A DNA stretch of 26,805 bases, from positions 1-26,805 of the forward strand of contig DATGLE010000019.1 of assembly GCA_035294325.1 (NCBI GenBank), written 5' to 3'. Shown piece by piece: positions 16,219 through 23,726 of this stretch. Under the pieces are notes generated by a model. It was not told where the DNA came from. It did not search any database and worked only from the letters and a program-made list of their open reading frames with translations. Position 1 is the stretch's first letter, and each line of letters begins with the position of its first letter. Source of the DNA: DATGLE01 sp035294325 (lineage in GTDB: Bacteria; Chloroflexota; Ktedonobacteria; Ktedonobacterales; Ktedonobacteraceae). The position numbers and the translations under genes are program-made.

Positions 16219-17580
16219 ATGAATGAGGTCTCTGATCGCGTCTGTATTATTGGCGCTGGCTCGTCTGGCATCGCGACATGCAAGGTTCTCAAAGATCACG
16301 CTATCCCCTACGATTGCTATGAGGCAAGTGATCGTATCGGTGGCAACTGGGCCTATAATAACCCCAACAATATGTCAAGCGCATACGCTTCGCTCTTTAT
16401 CAATACCTCAAAGGAGCGCATGGAATACTCGGACTTTCCCATGCCCGCCGACTATCCCACCTTTCCACACCATACGCAGATGGCGGCCTATTTCAATAGC
16501 TATGCCGATCACTTCAATATCAGGCCATCAATCCGTTTCAATACAACGGTGACGCGGGCGGAGCCATTGACGGGCGGCGGCTGGGAGGTGACGCTGGATG
16601 ATGGCTCAACGCATCGCTATCGCGCCCTGTGCGTCGCCAACGGCCATCACTGGGATCCGCGCTGGCCGGAGCCGCCATTCCCCGGTCACTTCGATGGCGA
16701 GATCATTCACAGCCACTATTACCGCGTGCCCGATCCCTACGTAGGCAAGCACGTGCTTATTCTCGGCTTTGGCAACTCCGCGATGGATATCGCCACGGAG
16801 ACCTCGCGGGTTTCGGCAATGACCTATCTCGCGGTCAGGCGCGGCTTTCATGTCATCCCCAAACATATTCTTGGCCGCCCGCTTGACCAGCCCGCGCTTC
16901 CGCGATGGATACCCTGGAGCATACAAATGAAGCTCATCGGGCTGGCGCTGCGCATTCAGGTTGGCAGGATGAGCAATTATGGCCTGCCTGAACCAGACCA
17001 TCCCGTGCTGCACGAACATCCTACGGTCAGTTCCGATATCCTGACGCGCATCTCGCATGGCCGCGTGAAGCCCAAACCGAACATTCAACGGCTCGACGGC
17101 GATGGTGTTATCTTTACTGATGGCAGCCGCGAGCGCGTGGACTGCATCATCTATTGCACCGGCTACAAGATAACCTTCCCTTTCTTCAGGCCGGAGGTGG
17201 TCGAGGCGAAGAATAACGAACTGCCGTTGTTCCGGCGCGTCTTTCATCCGCAATACCGGGATCTTTTCTTCATCGGCCTCCTCCAACCGCTCGGAGCGAT
17301 CATGCCACTGGCCGAACTGCAAAGCATCTGGGTGAGCAAATACCTGCTTGGCGAGTATGCGCTGCCGCCGCAGGACGAGATGCTGCGCGATATCCAGCGT
17401 GAGCGCGAGGCGCTGCGCAAACGCTTTGGTAACGCGCCGCGCCATACGATGGAGGTGGATTACGACCCCTATGTCAGAGAGGTCTGGCGCGAGATGAAGC
17501 GCGGCGCGAAGCGGCCCGGGGCTGTGGCGCTCATCAAGCGCGCGGCTGCCCCGGTGCAGGCGGGAGCCTCAAAGGCATAA
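16219..17580 (+). CDS. Flavin-containing monooxygenase (NAD(P)/FAD-dependent)
   Basis: A 453-aa class B flavoprotein monooxygenase. Visible features are FAD-binding VCIIGAGSSGIAT (12-17), CYEASDRIGGNW, the FMO-type signature FDGEIIHSHYY, NADPH-binding LILGFGNSAMDIA near residue 187, and the C-terminal IYCTGYK. Members oxygenate N or S centres or carry out Baeyer-Villiger reactions; the substrate is unknown. ATG 16219 has AGGAG 7 nt upstream. It is divergent from the iclR-transporter operon and could act on the imported compound (inference). Its last 12 nt overlap the converging ABC-F gene. Confidence 0.9.
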   Translation: MNEVSDRVCIIGAGSSGIATCKVLKDHAIPYDCYEASDRIGGNWAYNNPNNMSSAYASLFINTSKERMEYSDFPMPADYPTFPHHTQMAAYFNSYADHFNIRPSIRFNTTVTRAEPLTGGGWEVTLDDGSTHRYRALCVANGHHWDPRWPEPPFPGHFDGEIIHSHYYRVPDPYVGKHVLILGFGNSAMDIATETSRVSAMTYLAVRRGFHVIPKHILGRPLDQPALPRWIPWSIQMKLIGLALRIQVGRMSNYGLPEPDHPVLHEHPTVSSDILTRISHGRVKPKPNIQRLDGDGVIFTDGSRERVDCIIYCTGYKITFPFFRPEVVEAKNNELPLFRRVFHPQYRDLFFIGLLQPLGAIMPLAELQSIWVSKYLLGEYALPPQDEMLRDIQREREALRKRFGNAPRHTMEVDYDPYVREVWREMKRGAKRPGAVALIKRAAAPVQAGASKA

Positions 17581-19206
17581 GGCTCCCAGCTCGCGCACTT
17601 CGCCGCCGAAGCGCTGGATGAACCAGCGATCATGCGAGATGGCGATCACCGGGCCGGGAAAGGCCAGCACGGCAGCTTCGAACGCCTCCAGCACATCCAG
17701 ACTGATATAGTTGGTCGGCTCATCAAGCAGCAGCACATTCGGCCCGGCGGCCATCAGGCGGGCAATCTCCAGTTTGCGCCGCTGCCCGATGCTCAACTGC
17801 CCGACCTTTTTGGGCATGTCCTCCAGGCGGAACAGGCCGTAGCCGAGCAGCCGACCGATAAACTCGCCTTCGTAGCCAACCTGGCCGTAGCGATAGGTCT
17901 CGATCACGGTTTTATTGAGATCGAGCGTATCCGGCTCCTGCGGCAGATAGCCGATGCGCGCGCCCGAAGCGACCTGCACCGTGCCTGCGTCGGGCGCTTC
18001 AAGGCCCATGATGATCCTGAGCAGCGTCGTTTTGCCGGCGCCGTTGGGGCCGATGAGCATGATGCGCGCCTGCGGCGTAACCAGCAGGTCTAAATTGTGA
18101 AACAGCGTGCGCTCGCCATAGCTTTTGCTGACCTGCGCGAGCTGGATCACGACCTGGGAGGCTATGCCTGCGGAGTTGATATGCGAATTCACTTGCAGCA
18201 ACTCCGGCGGTTTGGGAATGGGATTGGCCTCAATGCGCTTGAGCTGTTCTTCGGCGGCGCGTACATTGCGCGAGATGGCGCTGTCGACGCGCTGCGCAAA
18301 GAAGAAACGAGCGGTTTTATCGTTATCGCGCGGAGGACGATAGCCGTGGCCGACCTGGCGCGCGGACTCACGGATGCGCTTGCGCAGTTCCTTGATCTCC
18401 TCCTGCTGGCGCTCGTAATCCTCCTCCCATTTAGCGCGCTCCGCCGCTCGGGCCTGCACATACGCGTCGTAGTTTCCCGTATATTGTTTGAGATGATGCT
18501 CATAGTCATCAAGCTCGAAAATGCGATTGACGGCCTTGTTGAGAAACTGCCTGTCGTGCGAGACGAGGACGGCGGCGCCGCTATAGCCGGCGAGATAGCT
18601 TTCGAGCCATTCCATACTGGCGAAATCCAGGTGGTTCGTCGGCTCGTCGAGCAGGAGGATATCGGGCGAGCGCAGCAGCAGCGTAGCCAGTCCAACGCGC
18701 GCCTTCTCGCCGCCGGAAAGCGTGGCAACCTCCTGCTCGCGCGGCAGGTAGGCGATGCGCAGTCCCTCCATGATGCTCTCTATCTTATAGTCAAGCTCGT
18801 AGCCGCCGCGATCCTGAAAGCGGGTAGAGACCAGGCTGTATTCTTCCAGCTGCGCGGGAAGCTGCTCCTCACTGGCTGTCGCCATCGCGGCTTCGAGCGT
18901 GCGCATGCGCTGCTCCAGCTGGCGCAGGTTCCCCACCGATTCCAGGATCAGGTCCTCGATGCTGCGCCCGTGAAAATCGGGCGTCGTCTGCGGCAGGTAG
19001 CCGACCTCAACCTCGGGCGCGTAGGAGATGACGCCGCCGTCGCTCTCCTCCTCACCGGTGAGCAGGCGCAGCAGGGTGGACTTGCCCACGCCGTTCGCGC
19101 CGACGATGCCAACGCGCTCCTGCTGGTTGACGACGAAGGATATATCGTTGAGGACGGTAATCGCGCCATATGATTTTGTAAGATTGCGTACAGTTAATAT
19201 CATCAT
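17569..19206 (-). CDS. ABC-F family ATPase
   Basis: A 545-aa soluble protein with two ABC domains and no membrane segment. NBD1 has GIVGANGVGKST (34-45), LSGGEKARVGLA and LLLDEPTNHLDF. A charged helical linker of about 80 residues follows (ERAKWEEDYERQQEEIKELR). NBD2 has LIGPNGAGKTT, LSIGQRRKLEIARLM and LLLDEPTNYISLD, where the usual NHLD is NYIS. ABC-F proteins act on the ribosome as translation factors or antibiotic-protection proteins; the NYIS variant and the single-gene setting hint at the second but do not prove it. ATG 19206 has GGTGAGG 7 nt upstream. Confidence 0.9.
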   Translation of the reverse strand: MMILTVRNLTKSYGAITVLNDISFVVNQQERVGIVGANGVGKSTLLRLLTGEEESDGGVISYAPEVEVGYLPQTTPDFHGRSIEDLILESVGNLRQLEQRMRTLEAAMATASEEQLPAQLEEYSLVSTRFQDRGGYELDYKIESIMEGLRIAYLPREQEVATLSGGEKARVGLATLLLRSPDILLLDEPTNHLDFASMEWLESYLAGYSGAAVLVSHDRQFLNKAVNRIFELDDYEHHLKQYTGNYDAYVQARAAERAKWEEDYERQQEEIKELRKRIRESARQVGHGYRPPRDNDKTARFFFAQRVDSAISRNVRAAEEQLKRIEANPIPKPPELLQVNSHINSAGIASQVVIQLAQVSKSYGERTLFHNLDLLVTPQARIMLIGPNGAGKTTLLRIIMGLEAPDAGTVQVASGARIGYLPQEPDTLDLNKTVIETYRYGQVGYEGEFIGRLLGYGLFRLEDMPKKVGQLSIGQRRKLEIARLMAAGPNVLLLDEPTNYISLDVLEAFEAAVLAFPGPVIAISHDRWFIQRFGGEVRELGALCL

Positions 19207-19621
19207 AAGCGTACCTCACCACTGATGCTGCCAATGTGATGCGCTGGCGGCGATGGTGAAGCGGAGGCACGCTGCGATGGGCAGGGGAAAATGTGTGCTG
19301 GCTCCGGTCATCAGAGGGAGAGCGAAAGAGGCTTTCCCTTTCGCGAGCACATCACACGGCAGTTCGTACATAAGGAAGAAAAGGATAGCGGCTGCATAAT
19401 TCATCGATAAAGAGGCTCTTTCACAGTTGGAAAGAGGGCCGCTGTGTTTCCGGTACTTTTACTGCCTGCGTGCTGTGCCCTTCAATGGACTCTCCTTCGC
19501 GTGAGTGAGGGAATGAAACTGAGCCTGAGGGCAGTATATACCAGCGAGAAACTGAAGTCAATGTGCAAATGGTTATTGGATGCGCATCACTTTATTACAC
19601 TCCTCGCCACCTTCGATGGTT
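19207..19621. other. ABC-F upstream region with two hairpins; no gene
   Basis: Read toward the ABC-F gene (minus strand), a perfect 7-bp hairpin CTCTTTC/GAAAGAG (19436-19416) is followed by a second, GCGAAAG/CTTTCGC (19344-19322). A 62-codon frame (19404-19216, starting MNYAAAILFF) lies between them but has no Shine-Dalgarno. The layout recalls attenuator leaders of some ABC-F resistance genes, but this is only suggestive. No other gene is visible here. Confidence 0.35.
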
Positions 19622-19758
19622 CCCAGGAGGAACGGAGAGCAGGCGGCGTCCGCAGGACGCCGCCTGCTCTCCGTTCCTCCTGGGTGAAGCGCCGCAGGCG
19701 CTGAGCAGTCCGGGGAAAAGAGGACCCGGCTGTTTATCTCTGCTGGCGATAGCGGGCC
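19622..19758 (+). repeat. Interspersed hairpin-plus-tail repeat, copy C
   Basis: A perfect 30-bp inverted repeat (19622-19651 with 19655-19684, loop GCA) is followed at once by the tail TGAAGCGCCGCAGGCGCTGA, then GCAGTCC and AAAAGAGGACCC (19685-19727). A further segment at 19731-19758, TGTTTATCTCTGCTGGCGAT plus AGCGGGCC, recurs in inverted orientation at 25829-25854. It is intergenic between two minus-strand genes. The long palindrome would also form a strong RNA hairpin from either strand. Confidence 0.75.
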
Positions 19759-19773
19759 GGGGGAAGGCCAGCC

Positions 19774-20505
19774 TTATTCTTTGCTCAAATTAAGTGCCGC
19801 TCGGGCAAGCTGCTGCATCACCGGCACCACGGCCTCGATGCTGCGAGTGGGGCCGGCGAGCATATCGAAACACTCGAAGCTGGTCAGCGTAAACAGGACC
19901 TCAACATATTGGTCGAGAGTCTGATTACCAGCAGGCGCCTGTCTCCCGGCGAACCACGAGCCGCGAGGGCTATCCGCCCGCACCGCACTATGAGATGATG
20001 CTGACTGCTCGTCAGGGCAGAAGCCGGGGGCATCGTTGGAAGTAGGAGCCTGCTGCACAAGCAAGCGCTGTGCGATGACCTGTAGCCCTCTGCGCCTCCA
20101 TTCATCCCTTGTTTGTATCAATTGTTCGATATCGGGATCAAGAACTGCCAGGGCGCGCAGTCGGCGCAGAACGCTGCGGTCCGCATCCCAGAAACGGCCA
20201 AAGATCTCGATAAAGCGGTTGAGCGCAGCTAACGGCTCCGGCTGCTGAAAGGCCGTGACTAGTTCTTGCATACCGCCGCTGGATGCCAGCGAATCGCAGA
20301 GCGCTTCGAGCAGCCCGAGCTTTGAGCCGAAGTGATGATAGACCGTCATGCGGGCCACGTCGGCCTGGCGCGCAACTGTTTCAATTGAGAAATTTGCGTA
20401 GCCACCGGGGGATATGAGTAGTTCTCGCGCTGCCGCAACGATGCGTGCCCGCGTCTGTTCGCTGGCTGTCTGCCGCTGACCAGCCCGGTAGGGACGAGGA
20501 CTCAT
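19774..20505 (-). CDS. TetR-family transcriptional regulator
   Basis: A 243-aa regulator with a clear N-terminal HTH (TRARIVAAARELLIS, ETVARQADVARMTVYHHFGSK) and a variable ligand-binding domain. A Ser/Pro/Ala-rich stretch of about 45 residues (roughly 150-195) interrupts the C-terminal domain and looks like a disordered insertion. ATG 20505 is chosen; GGAGG lies 14 nt upstream, and an in-frame TTG at 20526 would overlap it. It is divergent from the LLM oxidoreductase and shares a palindromic operator with it, so it probably represses that gene and itself. Confidence 0.88.
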   Translation of the reverse strand: MSPRPYRAGQRQTASEQTRARIVAAARELLISPGGYANFSIETVARQADVARMTVYHHFGSKLGLLEALCDSLASSGGMQELVTAFQQPEPLAALNRFIEIFGRFWDADRSVLRRLRALAVLDPDIEQLIQTRDEWRRRGLQVIAQRLLVQQAPTSNDAPGFCPDEQSASSHSAVRADSPRGSWFAGRQAPAGNQTLDQYVEVLFTLTSFECFDMLAGPTRSIEAVVPVMQQLARAALNLSKE

Positions 20506-20513
20506 ACGAGGAC

Positions 20514-20542
20514 TTGACACCTCCAATAATTTATTGTATAGT
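20514..20542 (+). promoter_or_regulatory. Sigma-70-type promoter of the LLM oxidoreductase
   Basis: TTGACA (20514-20519), a 17-bp spacer and TATAGT (20537-20542) give a near-consensus promoter, with expected start near 20549 inside the adjacent palindrome. Confidence 0.75.
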
Positions 20543-20544
20543 CT

Positions 20545-20569
20545 GTCTATCCAAATTAATTGGGTAGAC
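20545..20569. promoter_or_regulatory. TetR operator candidate
   Basis: GTCTATCCAA-ATTAA-TTGGGTAGAC is an inverted repeat with 10-bp arms and one mismatch. It overlaps the expected transcript start of the LLM gene and lies 40 nt upstream of the divergent tetR start, which suits joint repression. Confidence 0.65.
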
Positions 20570-20633
20570 CATCTATATAATATTATGCTGCGGCAGAGAT
20601 TTTGTAAAGGAGTAACGAAGGGGGTCTTACGCT

Positions 20634-21515
20634 ATGAAACTGGGGCTGCACATATATGATTTTAGCTGGCCGGGAGGGGGCAGCCAGATCGGCCCTACGT
20701 TGGTCAGGATTGCGCAAGCCGCCGAGGCCGCCGGATTTGATCGCATCAGCACTATGGATCATGTGTGGCAAAGTCGCTACCTGGGCGGGCCGGAGCGTGA
20801 GGTGCTTGCCTGCTATCCCACGCTGGCATTCCTGGCGGCCCATACCAGCCGGATCAAGCTCCTGGCCCTGGCAACGGCATCGCCTTACTGGCAGCCGGTT
20901 CTGCTCGCCAAAACGGTCACAACCCTGGATGTGCTCTCCGCTGGTCGGGCATGGCTCGGCATTGGCGCCGGCGATTACGAAGAGGAGGCGCATGGATCGG
21001 GGCTGCCCTTCCCACCATTGAAAGAGCGCTATGAGCGAATGGAGGAGATGTTACAGATCTGCCTGTGCATGTGGCAGGGCGAACAGGGCGACAAACGTCC
21101 CTTCGAGGGTGAACACTACCACATCGAGCGCCCATTCAACATCCCGCAGAGTCTCACGCGGCCTCATCCGCCGATCCTGATCGCTGGCGATGGCGAGCGA
21201 AAAACGCTGCGCCTGGTCGCACGCTATGCCGATGCCTGCAACCTCAAACCTGGACCGGAAATCCCAAAGAAGTTGGAGGCCCTGCGCCAGCATTGTGAAG
21301 CCGAGGGCCGCGATTATAACGCGATTGAGAAGACCTGTGCGTTTGCCTTCGACGTGGGCGAAGATGGCTCTAAAGTGGGCGAACTGATCGGGCAACTGCG
21401 CTGGCTCGCCGGGATGGGAATCCAGACGGTCCTGGGGGCGGTTCCACATGTCTACCAGATCAAGCCACTCGAAATCATCGGGCGCGAAGTTATTCCCGCA
21501 GTCGCGGACCTCTGA
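20634..21515 (+). CDS. LLM-class (luciferase-like) F420/flavin-dependent oxidoreductase
   Basis: A 293-aa luciferase-like monooxygenase barrel. Recognisable stretches are LVRIAQAAEAAGFDRISTMDH, PTLAFLAAHTSRIKLLALAT, LLAKTVTTLDVLSAGRAWLG and HPPILIAGDGERKTLRLVA. Such proteins use F420H2 or reduced FMN to oxidise or reduce small molecules; cofactor and substrate are not certain from sequence. ATG 20634 has GAAGGGGG 9 nt upstream. A strong promoter with a TetR-type operator lies just before it, and the divergent tetR is the likely regulator. Confidence 0.9.
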   Translation: MKLGLHIYDFSWPGGGSQIGPTLVRIAQAAEAAGFDRISTMDHVWQSRYLGGPEREVLACYPTLAFLAAHTSRIKLLALATASPYWQPVLLAKTVTTLDVLSAGRAWLGIGAGDYEEEAHGSGLPFPPLKERYERMEEMLQICLCMWQGEQGDKRPFEGEHYHIERPFNIPQSLTRPHPPILIAGDGERKTLRLVARYADACNLKPGPEIPKKLEALRQHCEAEGRDYNAIEKTCAFAFDVGEDGSKVGELIGQLRWLAGMGIQTVLGAVPHVYQIKPLEIIGREVIPAVADL

Positions 21516-21578
21516 GCATCCGTTACGCCTGAGACACTTATGGAGAATTTATAGAGATGACTGCCAGGGATGAGATTC

Positions 21579-21665
21579 ATGGCAGAAGGTCAGACCGATA
21601 ACAAGAATAATATTGCCCGCGTGCATTTGCTAACCGGCCTGTTGAATGCTCATATCGACCTTTAG
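21579..21665 (+). CDS. Possible 28-aa small protein
   Basis: A short frame encoding MAEGQTDNKNNIARVHLLTG plus eight more residues starts 63 nt after the LLM stop, with AGGGA about 8 nt upstream. The product would be a short hydrophilic-amphipathic peptide. No family is recognised; it may be chance or a gene remnant next to a repeat. Confidence 0.2.
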   Translation: MAEGQTDNKNNIARVHLLTGLLNAHIDL

Positions 21666-21672
21666 TAGCCTG

Positions 21673-21780
21673 TCCGCAGGTGAGAGTGACTTGTGAGGCG
21701 GACTGTGTTCGCCTCTCACGCCACTCTCACTTACACCTATGAAGCGCCCGGGTGCTGAGCCGTCCAGCAAAAAGAGTCCC
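21673..21780 (+). repeat. Interspersed hairpin-plus-tail repeat, copy D
   Basis: An imperfect long hairpin pairs GTGAGAGTG (21680-21688) with CACTCTCAC (21722-21730) and GTGAGGCG with CGCCTCTCAC inside it. It is followed by TGAAGCGCCCGGGTGCTGAG, then CCGTCC and AAAAAGAGTCCC (21740-21780), closely matching the tail at 19685-19727. The rest of the 378-nt gap before the next gene holds only the possible small frame at 21579. Confidence 0.7.
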
Positions 21781-21893
21781 CTCTGAAACTTCCGCCTGCC
21801 TGGATACGTGAGTCTGATATGTGTGATTGGCCTTTCGCAGAGCAATCACCATCAATTTAACGTAAAACAGCGTTTCAGAATGGAGGGCAACCT

Positions 21894-22346
21894 ATGTGTA
21901 TAAGCTGTGGGTGTGGGCGGCCAGATGATAATCACGGCGATCAGCGCAACATAACGCTGCAAGATATCGATGCGGCGGCCGAGGCAGCAGGAACCACTCG
22001 CGAGAAGGTTCTGCAAAATATCTCCAGTGGGGGGCAGAGATACATGAGCAGCCAGGCATCCGCCGATCAGCAGCCAGAGGGCGATATGTATGACCGGCCC
22101 AGAGATGGCTATCGTGATACCGAAGGGGCCGGGTATGGTCAGACTGAGAATAGCTATGCGCGCCCCGAAGGCACCATTCCGGCTCAACAGGGGTATGATC
22201 CGGCGCATAGCGGTGCAAGGCAGTCACGCAGGGAGCCGGGCAAGCGTGTGGAGAGTCCGGGTCGCGAGACCGGCATTGCCTGGGGCGAAGATCAGCAGAT
22301 GGGTTATACAACCGATACGCCGGATCGTAAGAACCCGGCTGAATAG
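21894..22346 (+). CDS. Small hydrophilic protein with N-terminal Cys-Gly-His motif
   Basis: A 150-aa protein without membrane segments. The N-terminus MCISCGCGRPDDNHGDQRNI has three cysteines, several acidic residues and a histidine, a possible metal site; similar N-termini occur in hypothetical proteins of other bacteria (recalled, not searched). A short helical segment DIDAAAEAAGTTREKVLQNI follows. The rest (about 50-150) is rich in Gly, Gln, Arg, Glu and Tyr and is probably disordered. ATG 21894 has GGAGGG (21882-21887). It lies 63 nt before hsp20 and may share its stress expression. Function unknown. Confidence 0.7.
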   Translation: MCISCGCGRPDDNHGDQRNITLQDIDAAAEAAGTTREKVLQNISSGGQRYMSSQASADQQPEGDMYDRPRDGYRDTEGAGYGQTENSYARPEGTIPAQQGYDPAHSGARQSRREPGKRVESPGRETGIAWGEDQQMGYTTDTPDRKNPAE

Positions 22347-22409
22347 TGAAGCCGCCTGACAGATACGTGACGATTGCAATAGGAAGAATAGCAGGAAGGA
22401 GTAAATCAT

Positions 22410-22820
22410 ATGCAAGAAGAGGTAAGAGTCCAGCGCATCCCGGTCAAAGTGTATCGCTCCTCAGATCGCTTGATGGTCGCGGCCCCCATGCCAGGACTGC
22501 AACCGGAGAACATCAAGGTTGAAGTTACCGCCGACAATCAGATGGTAATCCAGGGAGACCTGCGCGGTGTATTAAAGGACATCAAGGATCTGCTGATCGA
22601 TGAGTGGAACGTAGGCAGCTACTATCGCACGTTGCCACTGCCGGATGCCGTCGATGCTCAGCGCGCGAACGTCACCTATGGTAATGGCGTCCTGGTGGCT
22701 GCGCTGCCTGTCAGCGCCCGCACCATACCGGCCGTGCTGGGGCTGGATAAGGTGGGCGTCGATCATGGCGAGCGCATAGGCAATGCGGGACATCCCCAGG
22801 AGCGCATGCCCGGCTATTAA
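22410..22820 (+). CDS. Hsp20/alpha-crystallin family small heat-shock protein
   Basis: A 136-aa protein carrying the alpha-crystallin domain. Visible features are VKVYRSSDRLMVAAPMPGL, PENIKVEV, MVIQGDL, DEWNVGSYYRTLPLP and the conserved NGVLVAALPV near the end of the domain. Such proteins hold unfolding proteins in the cytoplasm without ATP. The clear C-terminal I-x-I oligomerisation motif is not seen, and the tail is Gly/His-rich. AAGGAG (22396-22401) lies 8 nt before ATG 22410. No CIRCE element was found upstream. Confidence 0.85.
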   Translation: MQEEVRVQRIPVKVYRSSDRLMVAAPMPGLQPENIKVEVTADNQMVIQGDLRGVLKDIKDLLIDEWNVGSYYRTLPLPDAVDAQRANVTYGNGVLVAALPVSARTIPAVLGLDKVGVDHGERIGNAGHPQERMPGY

Positions 22821-22834
22821 GGGTATGACATTAC

Positions 22835-23440
22835 TCAACCAATAGTCCCGCCGCTCAGAACGAGCAGAGCCAGAGCACCGAACACTCCCAGCGCACTGAA
22901 GAGAAGGTCGGCACGCTGGCGAGGCGCTCTGACGAGATAGTTCCAGGCTGCAATCAGAAACAGAGCGCCTCCCAGCAGCCAGTACGGCCCCCACAGGATG
23001 GTGTACCAGTAAAGAACGACGGCGGGAGTTGCGACGTGTATAAACCCACTCGTGGCAAGCGCTCCGACCACGAAGAACAGGCCCCCATGCAGGAACAGCA
23101 GCGTGCCCGCTCCCCAGGCCAGCAGCAGCAGGAGCCAGCGCGGAACTTTGCGTCCCCAGGATTGGACCAGCGCGAGCGCGACGAAGCCGCCGAAGGCTTT
23201 AAGCAGGCCGGTAATCCAGAGCAGCGCGATCATCCAGGGAGCGCGCTCGCGTGCAAGCTGCGCGATGGCCGGAGAGAGTGTATCCGCTCCCGCCATGCCT
23301 CCCAGTGCCCAGTAGAAGCTTAATGCTGCGAAAAGGAATGCCCAGCCACAGGCCCCATAAGCTGCCCATAGCGCCCGGCGCGCCGGTTTCTCTGTCGCGG
23401 CAGACTGTATTTCATCTCTAATTTTTGTCATATTTGTCAT
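22835..23440 (-). CDS. DUF3995-like integral membrane protein
   Basis: A 201-aa protein with about five hydrophobic segments (for example WAFLFAALSFYWALGG, WMIALLWITGLLKAFGGFV, LLLLLAWGAGTLLFLHGGLF). The FYWALGG and LLKAFGG stretches resemble DUF3995, a family of unknown function. ATG 23440 is chosen because AAGGA lies 12 nt upstream and the preceding in-frame residues back to 23542 are polar and unlike the family. It converges on hsp20 with a 14-nt gap. Start and function are uncertain. Confidence 0.6.
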   Translation of the reverse strand: MTNMTKIRDEIQSAATEKPARRALWAAYGACGWAFLFAALSFYWALGGMAGADTLSPAIAQLARERAPWMIALLWITGLLKAFGGFVALALVQSWGRKVPRWLLLLLAWGAGTLLFLHGGLFFVVGALATSGFIHVATPAVVLYWYTILWGPYWLLGGALFLIAAWNYLVRAPRQRADLLFSALGVFGALALLVLSGGTIG

Positions 23441-23580
23441 AACAGGATCTGTTCCTTGAGAAGCTGCCAACCCATATGATTGATGAAACATATTAAAAGT
23501 ATCTTTTATTCTGCGCTCAGATTCATACTCTGGCGAGAGCATAGCCTGGCACTCTGAGTTGGTCCTGTGAAATCGGTCAT

Positions 23581-23618
23581 GTCATCCTGAGCGACAGAAG
23601 GATCCGCATGAGGATCTT
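23581..23618. repeat. Short palindromic intergenic motif
   Basis: GTCATCCTGAGCGACAGAAG followed by GATC and CGCATGAGGATC contains repeated ATCCT/AGGAT arms. A nearly identical motif, GTCATCCTGAGCGnAGCGAAGGATC-like, is a common dispersed repeat in several bacterial phyla as I recall. Only one copy is in this window. Confidence 0.4.
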
Positions 23619-23654
23619 TTGCCTCTCCTCTTTTCTGAGAGTGAAAGAGACTCC

Positions 23655-23683
23655 TTGACACTCTCTCTTTTCTATTCTATACT
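23655..23683 (+). promoter_or_regulatory. Sigma-70-type promoter of the tetR-hydrolase pair
   Basis: TTGACA (23655-23660), a 17-bp spacer and TATACT (23678-23683). The -10 box overlaps the first TetR operator, as expected for autorepression. Confidence 0.8.
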
Positions 23684-23707
23684 TACGCCGTAAGCTTACA
23701 ATGTAAG
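23682..23707. promoter_or_regulatory. Two abutting perfect TetR operators
   Basis: CTTACGCCGTAAG (23682-23694) and CTTACAATGTAAG (23695-23707) are perfect 13-bp palindromes of the form CTTAC-n3-GTAAG with no base between them. Together with the flanks they also form a larger symmetric block (TCTATACTTAC at 23676 against GTAAGTATAGA ending 23713). They overlap the -10 box and start point of the tetR gene. Confidence 0.85.
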
Positions 23708-23726
23708 TATAGAAAGGAAAGGGAGA

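Noticed and set aside
21781..21893. CIRCE-type operator for the hsp20 region
   Set aside because: Looked for TTAGCACTC-n9-GAGTGCTAA; only a 4-bp AACG/CGTT arm pair is present.
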